Positions 35,826 through 44,743 of a DNA stretch of 64,000 bases are shown piece by piece (the stretch's first letter is position 1; each line of letters opens with the position of its first letter). Made by a program: the position numbers and the translations under genes. The DNA is taken from NCBI RefSeq assembly GCF_014164775.1, contig NZ_JACJGB010000002.1, forward strand, positions 1 to 64,000, in the 5' to 3' direction. This DNA comes from Tessaracoccus sp. MC1679 (lineage in GTDB: Bacteria > Actinomycetota > Actinomycetes > Propionibacteriales > Propionibacteriaceae). The notes below the pieces were generated by a model. The model searched no databases, was not told the origin of the DNA, and worked only from the letters and a program-made list of their open reading frames with translations.

Positions 35826-38764
35826 TGTCTCAGTTCAAAGAGGACTCAACCGTGCGTGACTTCGTACGCGACTTGGTGGCGTCGGTCGATGTCCAATTCG
35901 TGGCTGGCAAGGACCTGCCGCGGAGTCTGGGCGAGGTGGTGTTGGAGTCCCAGGTGCGGGCGGCGTTGCTCCGGTTGAATCCGGCGATCGCGGAGGACCC
36001 CTCGCGGGCGGACGAGGTGCTCTATCAGTTGCGGGCGATCCTGATCTCGGCGCGGACGAGTCCGCACCCGGTGGTCGCGAACGAGGAGTTCACCGCCTGG
36101 TTGACAGCCCAGAAGTCCCTGCCGTTCGGGCCGAATGGCGAGCACGTCACGGTGCGGCTGATCGACTTTGACCACCCGGAGGATGCGTCGGCCAACCAGT
36201 GGGTGTTCTCCACGGAGGTGATCTTCCGGCAGGGGCGGATCGAGAAGCGGTTCGACAACGTGTTGTGGTGCAACGGTTTCCCGTTGGTGGTGGGTGAGGC
36301 GAAGTCCGCTACGCGGCCGGCGTATACGTGGATTGACGGTGCCGCGCAGATCCACGATGACTACGAGGTGAACGTCCCGCAGTTCTTTGTCCCGAACGTT
36401 CTGGTTTACGCCACGGAGGGCAAGGACTTCAGGTACGGCTCGATCGGGATGCCAGTCGAGATGTGGGGGCCGTGGCGTGAGGAAGAGAACCGCTCCGAGG
36501 CACCGGTGAAGATGGGGCTCGCGGTGGTGAAGGAGGCTGTCGAGGGTGTGCTGCGCCCGGCGGCGGTGTTGGACTTCCTGCGGTACTTCACGCTGTTCGC
36601 CACGGATAAGAAGTTCCGCAAGATCAAGATCATCGCTCGGTTCCAGCAGTTCCAGGCTACCAACCTCATGGTCGAGCGGGTGTTGCACGGCAAGGTCAAG
36701 AAGGGCCTCATCTGGCACTTCCAGGGCTCCGGCAAGTCGCTGCTCATGGTGTTCACCGCGCTCAAACTGCGCGGCATCGCCGGGCTGCGGAAGCCGACCG
36801 TGATCATTGTGGTGGATCGGGTGGACCTCGACACCCAGATCACTGGCACGTTCAACGCCGCCGACGTCCCCGGCCTCGTGCGGGTGGACTCCCGCGCGGA
36901 GCTGCAGCAGTTGCTTGCCCAAGGCACCCGCAAGGTCCTTATCACGACGATCCACAAGTTCGGCGAGGCCCCCGGTGTCCTGAACGACCGCGACGACGTG
37001 ATCGCTCTGGTAGACGAGGCGCACCGCTCGCAAGAAGGCGACTTTGGTCAGGCAATGCGGATCGCGCTGCCCAATGCGTTCCTGTTCGGCATGTCGGGCA
37101 CTCCGATCAACAAGCGGGACAGGAACACGTTCAAGTGGTTCGGCTCAGAGGACGACGCGGGCGGCTACCTGTCCCGCTACACCTACCAGGACTCGATCCG
37201 TGATGGGGCCACGCTGCCGCTGCACTTCGAGCCACGGCTCTCAGAGATCCACATCGACCAGGAGGCGCTCGACGTCGCTTTTGACGAACTGGCCCGCGAG
37301 CGGGGCTTGTCCGAGGGCGAGAAGATCAGCCTGTCCAAGCGGGCGGCCTCCATCGAGGTGCTGATCAAGGCGCCGGCGCGGATCGCGAAGATCGCCGCTG
37401 ACATCGCCGAGCACTTCAAGACCCGTGTCGATCCGGAGGGGCTCAAGGCAATGATCGTCGTCTACGACAAAGCCTCATGCGTGGCCTACAAGGCCGAGCT
37501 GGACCAGCACCTGCCGCCTGAGGCGTCCACCATCGTGATGTCGAAGAGCCGCGACGACAAGCCCGAGTGGAGCGAGTGGACCCCGAACGCCGAGCAGACC
37601 GAGAAGTTCCTCGCCGCGTTTAACGACGCCGCCGACCCGCTGCGGATAGTGATCGTCACCGCCAAGCTGCTGACCGGCTTCGACGCCCCCATCCTGTACT
37701 GCCAGTACCTCGACAAGCCGCTCAAGGAGCACACCCTGCTCCAGGCAATCACCCGTACCAACCGGGTTTACCCGCCCAACAAGTCCCATGGATTGATCGT
37801 GGATTACCTGGGGATCTTCGACGACGTCGCGAAGTCGTTGGCCTTCGACGAGAAGAGCGTCCATGACGTCGTCACCAACATCGAGGAACTAAAGGCACGG
37901 GTCGCCCCGGCCGTGGCGGCAGCCCTGTCTTTCTTCCCGGGGGTGGACCGCACTGTCGGCGGCTACGAGGGCCTGATCCAGGCCCAGGCCGCCATCGCCG
38001 ACACCGCGACGAAGGACGCCTTCGGTCTGGCGTACAGCGTTGTCTCGCAACTGTGGGAGATCGTCAGCCCCGACCCGATGCTCGCGCCGTTCAAGGCCGA
38101 CTATCGCTGGCTGACCGACGTCTACGAGTCAGTGCGTCTTCCCGACATCACCGGCCGCCTAGTTTGGCATGCCCTCGGGGCCAAGACCGTGGAGCTCATC
38201 AACGAGCACGTCCAAGTCGAGGTGCCTCAGGACGATGTCGAAACCATCGTGCTGGACGCCGAAACCATTGCTGACCTGATGCACGGCCGACGCACTGGCG
38301 TCACCCCGCAAGAGATCGAGAGACAGATCACCGCCCGCATCGCCCGCCACCTCAGCAATCCGGTATTCGTCGAACTGGGCAAGCGACTCAACGAACTGCG
38401 TGAACGGTACGCAGCGGTGCAGCAGTCCAGTCTGGACTTCCTGCGAGAGCTTCTGGAACTGGCCCGAGACACCGTGGCCGCGGAGAAGGCCATCAACGAG
38501 GTTCCCCGTGAGGAGCGCGGCAAGGCTGCCCTCAGCGAGCTGTTCGAGGCGCTCAAGACTGAAGAGACCCCGATCATCGTGGAGAACATCGTCAGCCGCA
38601 TCGACGAGGTCGTCCGGGCCGTCCGCTTCGATGGCTGGCAGTCCACGATCGGCGGGGACCAAGAGGTCAGGAGAGCACTCCGTCAGGTGCTCTACCTGCA
38701 GTTCAAGATCCGCGACAACGACGTCTTCGAGAAGGCCCTCGGCTACGTCAAGGAGTACTACTGA
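35825..38764 (+). CDS. hsdR: Type I restriction endonuclease subunit
   Basis: HsdR translocates DNA and cuts unmethylated sites. The N-terminal PD-(D/E)xK nuclease motif is seen as LVVGEAKSA near residue 155. The helicase follows: Walker A FQGSGKSLLM near 300, DEAH-type box LVDEAHRSQEG near 395, GMSGTPINKRD, and motif VI LLQAITRTNRVYPP. The C-terminal part is helical and binds the methylase core. Length 979 aa is normal. Its ATG shares one base with the hsdS stop (TGATG). Confidence 0.95.
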   Translation: MSQFKEDSTVRDFVRDLVASVDVQFVAGKDLPRSLGEVVLESQVRAALLRLNPAIAEDPSRADEVLYQLRAILISARTSPHPVVANEEFTAWLTAQKSLPFGPNGEHVTVRLIDFDHPEDASANQWVFSTEVIFRQGRIEKRFDNVLWCNGFPLVVGEAKSATRPAYTWIDGAAQIHDDYEVNVPQFFVPNVLVYATEGKDFRYGSIGMPVEMWGPWREEENRSEAPVKMGLAVVKEAVEGVLRPAAVLDFLRYFTLFATDKKFRKIKIIARFQQFQATNLMVERVLHGKVKKGLIWHFQGSGKSLLMVFTALKLRGIAGLRKPTVIIVVDRVDLDTQITGTFNAADVPGLVRVDSRAELQQLLAQGTRKVLITTIHKFGEAPGVLNDRDDVIALVDEAHRSQEGDFGQAMRIALPNAFLFGMSGTPINKRDRNTFKWFGSEDDAGGYLSRYTYQDSIRDGATLPLHFEPRLSEIHIDQEALDVAFDELARERGLSEGEKISLSKRAASIEVLIKAPARIAKIAADIAEHFKTRVDPEGLKAMIVVYDKASCVAYKAELDQHLPPEASTIVMSKSRDDKPEWSEWTPNAEQTEKFLAAFNDAADPLRIVIVTAKLLTGFDAPILYCQYLDKPLKEHTLLQAITRTNRVYPPNKSHGLIVDYLGIFDDVAKSLAFDEKSVHDVVTNIEELKARVAPAVAAALSFFPGVDRTVGGYEGLIQAQAAIADTATKDAFGLAYSVVSQLWEIVSPDPMLAPFKADYRWLTDVYESVRLPDITGRLVWHALGAKTVELINEHVQVEVPQDDVETIVLDAETIADLMHGRRTGVTPQEIERQITARIARHLSNPVFVELGKRLNELRERYAAVQQSSLDFLRELLELARDTVAAEKAINEVPREERGKAALSELFEALKTEETPIIVENIVSRIDEVVRAVRFDGWQSTIGGDQEVRRALRQVLYLQFKIRDNDVFEKALGYVKEYY

Positions 38765-38823
38765 GATCGTGAAGTGCGCCAGCATGACGCGACGTGATGC
38801 ATCACCCGAGGAAGGACTAATGA

Positions 38824-40920
38824 ATGGCAGCGATCTTCAAGACCGTGTCCTGGCAGGTTGACCAACTGGTCAACGGAGTCAAGACCGGCACCGTCCAGCT
38901 GCCGGACCTGCAACGTCCGTTCGTGTGGCCTGCCACCAAAGTTCGGGACTTGTTCGACTCCATGTATCGCGGGTACCCGGTGGGCGAACTCATGTTCTGG
39001 GACGTCCCGGCCGAGGGAGAGACGCGGACCATCGGCGGCGACGCGAAACTCGCCGCGAGCCACCAGATCATCGATGGTCAGCAGCGGCTGACGAGCCTCT
39101 ATGCGGCGATGCAAGGCCACCCTGTTCGTGACGAGGCGTACCGGCAGCGGACCATCATGATCTCGTTTAACCCGTTCAGTGAGAAGTTCGAGGTCCGGAC
39201 GCCAGCGTTGGCCAAGTCCGTGCAATGGGTGGAGGACATCTCCACGTGCTTCGACTCACCAATTCGCGCCCGCAAGGACTTCCTCAAGCGATACAGGTCC
39301 GCCGACAACACACTCACCAACGACGATGAGGAACGCATCGAGGAGGTGTTCGCACGACTCAGCGAACTGAAGAACTACCTGTTCGACGTCGTCCACATCC
39401 AGAAGGAGGCGGACAAGCGACTGGTCGCCGACATCTTCGTGCGAATCAACTCCGAAGGAGTCCGGCTCAAGGCGTACGACTACATCCTCACGTGGTTGAG
39501 CGTCTTCTGGCCAGAGGGCCGCGAGGCCATCGAGCAGTTTGCCCGCAACTCACGTATCTCGCCTCAGCGGGCATCCGAGATTGCGGGGCGCCCGGTGAAG
39601 TGGACCGCCCTGAACCCCTACATCGCGGTTGACAACGGTCACCTCGTCAGGGCGATGGTCGCTATCGGACAAGGGCGCGGGCGACTCCAAGACGCCTACG
39701 CGGCCTTGCAGGCCAAGGACTCGACCACCGGCTTCGTAAACCCGGACCGCCAAGAAGGGGAGCTGAACAAGTTGAAGGGCGCGCTGCCCGTCGTCACGGA
39801 CCGAGTCAGTTGGACCGAGTACATCCGTGCCATCCAGACGGCAGGCTTCCGTTCCTCACAGAACGTGACGTCCAACATGAACCTCATCTACAGCTACGTG
39901 ATCTTCGTGCTAGGCCGCACCCGCTACAAGGTCGCCTTGGACGAATTGCGCACCCTGATTGCCCGGTGGCTGTTCATGTCGCAACTCACCGCCCGCTACA
40001 CCGGCTCGTCAGAGTCCCAGATCCAGAAGGACTTGGACCGGATCGAATCCATTCAATCCGGAGATGCCGAGGGCTTCACTCGGGTGCTGAACGAGATCAT
40101 CGGAGCCCAGCTCACAGCTGACTTCTGGCGCTACAGCGTGCCCCAGCAGCTCATCACCTCCGGCCCTGGGCTGTCCCCGCATTATCAGTGCTACTTGGCG
40201 GCGCTGAACATCCTCGACGCCCCGATGTTCATGCTCGACTCCCGGGTCCGGGACTGGATGGACCCGTCCCAGCCGGCGATCAAGGGAACCGAGGGTCATC
40301 ACCTGTTCCCCCGGGACTACCAGGAGAAGGTCCTCGGCATCACTGACATCAAGCGGATCAACCAGGCCGGGAACTTCGCTCCGACAGACTGGAGCACCAA
40401 CATTGCGATCTCGAACAAGGCACCGGCCGAGTACTGGCCCGAACTCGTCGCTTCCAGGGCCAAGGACCAAGCTTGGCTCGACCACCAGATGTATTGCCAC
40501 GCCCTCCCCCATGGGTGGGAAAACATGGACTACGAGGAGTTCCTCGCCGCTCGTCGCTCCCTCATGGCGCGGCTGACCCGGGACGCCTACAACAAGCTCA
40601 CCGGGGGCCATGTGCAGCCGGTGGAGCCCATGTCCGCGACACCGGAGCATGTTCAGGAGCCGACGCTGAGTGAGCTCGTGGAGCGCGACCTTCTCAGGCC
40701 GGGTGATCTACTGGACCCCGTGGATCCTGAGTGGGAGGTTGACGCGGTGATCAATGACGACGGCACCTTGGTCATCGACGGCACGGAGCTGTTCGATTCC
40801 CTCGATGAAGCAGCTCACCACCTCGAAGTGACGAACATGTCAGGGCTTGAGTTCTGGGCGCTGGAGACTGGTAGGGACCTCATCCCTCTCCACGAGTTGA
40901 TCTCGGTCGGCCGCTCGTAG
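38824..40920 (+). CDS. GmrSD-type DUF262/HNH restriction protein with RAMA-like tail
   Basis: The N-terminal DUF262 (GmrS-like, ParB-fold) domain shows VQLPDLQRPFVWP and IIDGQQRLTSLYAAM near residue 84, the nucleotide-sensing signature. The middle carries an HNH core of DUF1524 type (GTEGHHLFPRDY near 490, then NIAISNKAPAEYW), the GmrD-like nuclease. The last about 80 residues (LSELVERDLLRPGDLL, then DGTELFDSLDEAAHHL, then GLEFWALETG) match the layout of the RAMA domain often attached to methylases and restriction factors. GmrSD enzymes cut DNA with modified (hydroxymethylated or glucosylated) cytosine. It lies 59 bases after hsdR on the same strand and is probably in the same transcription unit. 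Confidence 0.85.
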   Translation: MAAIFKTVSWQVDQLVNGVKTGTVQLPDLQRPFVWPATKVRDLFDSMYRGYPVGELMFWDVPAEGETRTIGGDAKLAASHQIIDGQQRLTSLYAAMQGHPVRDEAYRQRTIMISFNPFSEKFEVRTPALAKSVQWVEDISTCFDSPIRARKDFLKRYRSADNTLTNDDEERIEEVFARLSELKNYLFDVVHIQKEADKRLVADIFVRINSEGVRLKAYDYILTWLSVFWPEGREAIEQFARNSRISPQRASEIAGRPVKWTALNPYIAVDNGHLVRAMVAIGQGRGRLQDAYAALQAKDSTTGFVNPDRQEGELNKLKGALPVVTDRVSWTEYIRAIQTAGFRSSQNVTSNMNLIYSYVIFVLGRTRYKVALDELRTLIARWLFMSQLTARYTGSSESQIQKDLDRIESIQSGDAEGFTRVLNEIIGAQLTADFWRYSVPQQLITSGPGLSPHYQCYLAALNILDAPMFMLDSRVRDWMDPSQPAIKGTEGHHLFPRDYQEKVLGITDIKRINQAGNFAPTDWSTNIAISNKAPAEYWPELVASRAKDQAWLDHQMYCHALPHGWENMDYEEFLAARRSLMARLTRDAYNKLTGGHVQPVEPMSATPEHVQEPTLSELVERDLLRPGDLLDPVDPEWEVDAVINDDGTLVIDGTELFDSLDEAAHHLEVTNMSGLEFWALETGRDLIPLHELISVGRS

Positions 40921-40952
40921 CCGCGGTTCAGCCGGGCCGTTGGGAGGAGACC

Positions 40953-41381
40953 TCAGCGATGGCGCTTGCGATCCGCTCCGCCAAGCTGATTAGAAGAAGG
41001 GCCTCTCATCTCGAGTGCGAGCCGGTAAGCCGTCGCCTGCGAGGTGCCCAGCAGCGCAGCCTGAACCCTCGTCGAGAACGTCGCCAGAGTCGGCGGTGGC
41101 GGCTCCACCCACTGCGGCGCGCCGAGCGGGTAGGCGTCGCCCTGGACGGTGGAGTCCGACCTGGCGAGCGCCAGGTGCGGCATCCTGCGGTGATCCTTCG
41201 ACATCACGCAGACGTAGATCGCGCGGGCACGACCAGTCTCCGCCAGGCGCTTTGCGGCGCGCCGCCAGACGGCGGCCTCCGCCTGGCTCACGCCGTCAGG
41301 AACGACCCGCACGACTCCGGAAGGCTGAGCGTTGAGGGCGGCCAGCAGTGCGCGTTGCCGCACTCCGGGACCCGTACTCAT
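40953..41381 (-). CDS. Unknown protein, element cargo
   Basis: A 142-aa product without a recognised family. The middle part (AEAAVWRRAAKRLAETGRA, then IYVCVMSKDHRRMPHLAL) looks like a winged-helix unit and the C-terminal part (QAALLGTSQATAYRLALEMRG) like a helix-turn-helix. It overlaps the upstream gene 41378-41701 by four bases (ATGA), so the two form a pair. It converges on the GmrSD-like gene. Confidence 0.6.
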   Translation of the reverse strand: MSTGPGVRQRALLAALNAQPSGVVRVVPDGVSQAEAAVWRRAAKRLAETGRARAIYVCVMSKDHRRMPHLALARSDSTVQGDAYPLGAPQWVEPPPPTLATFSTRVQAALLGTSQATAYRLALEMRGPSSNQLGGADRKRHR

Positions 41382-41701
41382 AGGGCCGTATCTTTCATGT
41401 GGCTCGCGTGACTCGCCTCCTCCTTGCTGGCGTGCAGTGCAGCGAGTCGCTCGATAATGACGTCAACCGCCGGCCGTTCCGGGCGCGCAGGCCGAATGTC
41501 TACCAGCGCGGCGGCTGAGAGGCCGACATCGACACCACGACGAAGGCCGACCCGGTCGAGGACTGCGCGCGCGGCGCGCACGCGGACGATGTCAGAGTCG
41601 GCGTGCGTAGCAAGGTCGAGGAGGTTCTTGGCCAATGCGACCGGGTCTGCCGCAAGCGCCTCCCACGCCTTTCGCAACTCCTCGACGCCCAGTTTCTGCA
41701 C
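41378..41701 (-). CDS. Small helical protein of unknown function
   Basis: A 107-aa, mostly helical product (LRKAWEALAADPVALAKNL, then HADSDIVRVRAARAVLDRVG), a pattern seen in small phage and plasmid proteins of actinobacteria, ending in a charged tail. It overlaps the next gene, 40953-41381, by four bases and is likely co-expressed with it. No function is assigned. Confidence 0.55.
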   Translation of the reverse strand: MQKLGVEELRKAWEALAADPVALAKNLLDLATHADSDIVRVRAARAVLDRVGLRRGVDVGLSAAALVDIRPARPERPAVDVIIERLAALHASKEEASHASHMKDTAL

Positions 41702-41783
41702 GACGCAATCGTCTCAGACGGGTGCGGTTGCTACCACGCTTTGGGTTGACCTCATGCGGAGGGCGGGTCGTAGGGTAGTTGAC

Positions 41784-41996
41784 ATGCCGGAGCCGGAAGG
41801 GATGACCGCGGAAGATCTGCGCGCATGCGCCGATCATCTCCGCGACGTCCTCCGTCTGCTCGACGACGGCGAGGTCGAAGTCTCCTCCCGTGAGCGCGCG
41901 TACATCGCTGGCGCGCTACGAGCGGTCGAACTGATGCACGAGAACTTGGGCCAAGCCTTCTCGGTTGCGGCGCTAGCGCGCGACGGCCGCATCTGA
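41784..41996 (+). CDS. Small acidic protein of unknown function
   Basis: A 70-aa product starting at ATG 41784: MTAEDLRACADHLRDVLRLL, then SRERAYIAGALRAVELMHEN. The helical, acidic character and codon use look natural. It lies divergent to the pair at 40953-41701. No family recognised. Confidence 0.5.
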   Translation: MPEPEGMTAEDLRACADHLRDVLRLLDDGEVEVSSRERAYIAGALRAVELMHENLGQAFSVAALARDGRI

Positions 41997-42193
41997 TGGG
42001 CCGCGAGCCTTGGTGCTGCGCAGCTTGCCTTGGCACGAGTTCCAGAAATGCGGGGCAGTCGCGGTGCAGAGTTAGCTATCCAGACGCCCCTGAGTGCCTC
42101 AGTAACCTACTTTCTCGCTGGCCAAGCTGGATACTGTGCCAAGGGGGGACGATGTCGAAGTCCCCAGCGTGCCCACCGGCTGCGATCTGAGCC

Positions 42194-43267
42194 CTACTCG
42201 TCGCTCACAGTCAATTTCAGGTACAGGTCCTGGCCATGACGGTACGGCCACATACCGTGGTGGTGGAGGTGGTGCAGGATAACGCCCGAACTAACGCCAG
42301 CTCGGCGGGCTAGGTCCGCAACTCCCGATTTAGATTGGATCCCGATTAGTTCATCACGGATGCTCGCCGGAATCAGCCACTCTTCAGCGAATTCGTTTGC
42401 CTCAGCTTCCCGATCCTCATCAGGGTTAGTCCCAGGCTCTCCCTCCACACACAAAGCAAGGGGATGGCGAAGTACATGTCCGAGTTCATGAAAGAGGGTG
42501 AACCACAACGGCCCATCCTTCTTACCTCGTGCACTAAGGACGATGACAGGCTGGTCTGCCAGCCAGAAGGTCGCGCCGTACGCGCGACATCCCTTGATCT
42601 CTGGCTGCACTACCACCTGCACTCCGGCCTGAGCGAGACATTCCACGAATGCCATGGGTTCCGCGACCAGCCGCATTGACATGGCACGGATTTCAGGTAG
42701 CGCTTCCTGCAGCAAGGAAGCTTGGTACTTGTGGGCTAGAGGTTCCTCCACAGCCGCCAGCTTTGCGAGGCGCAACCACGTGGCCAGACTCGCCATTTCT
42801 GCGTCGAATGCCTGGGTCTGATGGAACGCAACTTGGGGGAGTAGATTTGCAGGCACGAGTGCCTCAGGCGCTCCCACATCGAAGAAGGACATCAGCTGCA
42901 CCATCAGGTGCCCCGGTTTCCGCACATCGCCGGCGATGACGCCACGAGCACGGAGATAGGTAAGGCTCGCCTTGAAGCGCTCCAATAGGCACTTGTCTGC
43001 AGACAGCGAGTTCTCTAGCCCGAGTCGCTCAACGTCGGCCCGGTACTGGGCCTCAAGCGCAAGCCAGCGTTCAGCGGGAACGTGGGTGACGAGGGCCAAC
43101 TTGGTTGCGAAATCTGGCGTGACGGGAGCCCCTGCAATTACCATGGTGATGTGTTTCCGGGACACGCCAGCGCGCCGCGCCAACTCCGCCCGGGACATGT
43201 CGCGATCCTCCAGCCACTCGGCGATGAACTCGCCCGTAGGAACGGCGTAATCAGTCTTGCTTGCCAT
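42194..43267 (-). CDS. higA: HigA-type antitoxin: XRE helix-turn-helix plus ImmA/IrrE metallopeptidase
   Basis: The N-terminal about 70 residues are a helix-turn-helix (MSRAELARRAGVSRKHITMV). The C-terminal half is a DUF955 ImmA/IrrE domain with zinc motif LFHELGHVLRHP near residue 259 and DREAEANEFAEEWL, which supplies the third ligand. The protein (357 aa) lies 14 bases after the HigB-like toxin gene, in the toxin-first order of higBA modules. It should bind the toxin and its own promoter; the peptidase may allow signal-dependent cleavage, but that is inference. Confidence 0.82.
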   Translation of the reverse strand: MASKTDYAVPTGEFIAEWLEDRDMSRAELARRAGVSRKHITMVIAGAPVTPDFATKLALVTHVPAERWLALEAQYRADVERLGLENSLSADKCLLERFKASLTYLRARGVIAGDVRKPGHLMVQLMSFFDVGAPEALVPANLLPQVAFHQTQAFDAEMASLATWLRLAKLAAVEEPLAHKYQASLLQEALPEIRAMSMRLVAEPMAFVECLAQAGVQVVVQPEIKGCRAYGATFWLADQPVIVLSARGKKDGPLWFTLFHELGHVLRHPLALCVEGEPGTNPDEDREAEANEFAEEWLIPASIRDELIGIQSKSGVADLARRAGVSSGVILHHLHHHGMWPYRHGQDLYLKLTVSDE

Positions 43268-43281
43268 GGTCTTCCCTCCCC

Positions 43282-43593
43282 TCAGTGCTTGTAGCAGTCA
43301 CCTATACATAGAACTCGCCATCCCCGGGTTCCACCGTTCTCGACTATTGGCTGAGCGATGATCGTGCTGGCGCCAGAGAGCTCACCACCGAGGCAACCCG
43401 GCCAGTCGTGGTTGATCGGGTGCCAGTCTCCCGGTCCCTGCCGAAGGGCCACGCTATCCGCCGACACTTCAAGTTCCTTGATCCTGCGGGCCAGCTTCTT
43501 GGCCCCCGGCCTCCCGAGTTGCCTGGTCGCTACCGCCTGCCTTTCACACAGCTCCCTCAGATCTTCACTCGCGTACTCGATGCAGTAGGTCAT
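43282..43593 (-). CDS. higB: HigB/RelE-family toxin
   Basis: A 103-aa protein with the RelE/HigB layout: LRELCERQAVATRQLGRPGA, then KKLARRIKELEVSAD, a central WHPINHDWPGCLGG and an ending IGDCYKH close to the usual IGDYH. HigB toxins cut mRNA on the ribosome. The gene is directly upstream of the HTH-ImmA gene. The ending has Cys where Tyr/His is common, so activity should not be taken for granted. It may help keep the element in the chromosome. Confidence 0.75.
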   Translation of the reverse strand: MTYCIEYASEDLRELCERQAVATRQLGRPGAKKLARRIKELEVSADSVALRQGPGDWHPINHDWPGCLGGELSGASTIIAQPIVENGGTRGWRVLCIGDCYKH

Positions 43594-43889
43594 CGAGCAT
43601 CCTCGTTACCTGATAGGTAACAGTCTGCCACGTTCAACGCAGGAGAGCGCCGCCTTCCGCCACCCTCGCGAGGCGTGGAAGGACGCGCAGCCCTTGCATC
43701 CGACATCCTGACCGCCCTCCCCCTGGCCTCGTGAGCCTAACCACCACCACTCGGAACCCCCTGATGCGCCCGCGCACTGAACCGCGGATCGGCGTTTGGC
43801 TACTCCCACGCCGCCCGCCCAAGACGCGGAATCCGAACTACCGTATCGGCATCCCAGCAGGTCCCCCAGCCGGAGGTGGCCGAGTAGCG

Positions 43890-43919
43890 GTGTACAGCAA
43901 TCGACCCATTGCTGTACAC
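43890..43919. promoter_or_regulatory. Perfect 12-bp inverted repeat before the resolvase
   Basis: GTGTACAGCAAT (43890-43901) and ATTGCTGTACAC (43908-43919) are perfectly complementary around a CGACCC spacer, ending 8 bases before the resolvase ATG at 43928. It fits an operator or resolvase subsite; it also lies between the divergent toxin and resolvase genes. Confidence 0.7.
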
Positions 43920-43927
43920 TCATATAC

Positions 43928-44587
43928 ATGAAGACACCCATCCAGGTAGGCGAGCGACCGCTGGCGCTCGCCTACGTGCGTGTCTCCACAGCGGAGCAGG
44001 TCGAGACAGGTGCATCGCTGGACGCCCAACGGGCCACGCTGGTTGCTGAAGCGGACAAGCGCGGGTGGGCTGTCGAGGTGGTTGCGGACGAAGGCAAAAG
44101 TGCCAAGTCGCTGAACCGTCCCGGACTGCAGTCTGCGCTGGCTCGGCTCGACGCAGGGCAGGCCGACTACTTGATGGCGATCCGACTCGACCGGGTTTCC
44201 CGTTCCGTGAGTGACTTCGCGGGCTTGCTTGACCGGGCGACGAGGAAGGGGTGGGGCTTGGCTTTGTTGTCCCCCAACCTCGACACCAGCGACCCGGCTG
44301 GCCGCTTCACAGCGAACGTCCTAGCCAGCGCTGCCCAGTACGAGCGCGAGTTGATTGGCGCACGGACACGCGAGGGCATGGCGCAGCGCGTTGCGGAAGG
44401 CGTGCGGATGGGGCGACCCCGCACAATGGCGACCGCGGTCGTTGATCGCATTCGCGCCGCCCGCACGCAAGGTCAATCGCTTCGGCGCATCGCCGACGCC
44501 CTAAATGCCGACGAAGTGCCGACCGCCCAGGGCGGGGCTCGATGGCACGCCTCGACGGTCAAGGCAGTGCTCGACTCCGCGGAGTAA
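43928..44587 (+). CDS. Serine resolvase/invertase family recombinase
   Basis: A 219-aa small serine recombinase. The catalytic part shows LALAYVRVSTAEQVETGASL with the active Ser, then YLMAIRLDRVSRSVSDFAGLL with the conserved Arg residues, then FTANVLASAAQYERELIGAR. The C-terminal helix-turn-helix is RIRAARTQGQSLRRIADALN. The start at ATG 43928 follows the inverted repeat; longer frames lack support. Likely jobs are dimer resolution of an excised or replicating form, or cassette inversion. Confidence 0.92.
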   Translation: MKTPIQVGERPLALAYVRVSTAEQVETGASLDAQRATLVAEADKRGWAVEVVADEGKSAKSLNRPGLQSALARLDAGQADYLMAIRLDRVSRSVSDFAGLLDRATRKGWGLALLSPNLDTSDPAGRFTANVLASAAQYERELIGARTREGMAQRVAEGVRMGRPRTMATAVVDRIRAARTQGQSLRRIADALNADEVPTAQGGARWHASTVKAVLDSAE

Positions 44588-44743
44588 GCGAGCGAGTCAT
44601 CGTCGATGTCAACCAGGGCGGTGGACATCGCAATCGTGTCAACCGTTCAACCGGCCACCTGGCGTGTCAACAACGCCCTCAACGATCTCAACCAGCAGGG
44701 CACCCGACCCCGCCGGTCTCCAACCAACCCCAAGGAGAATGCC

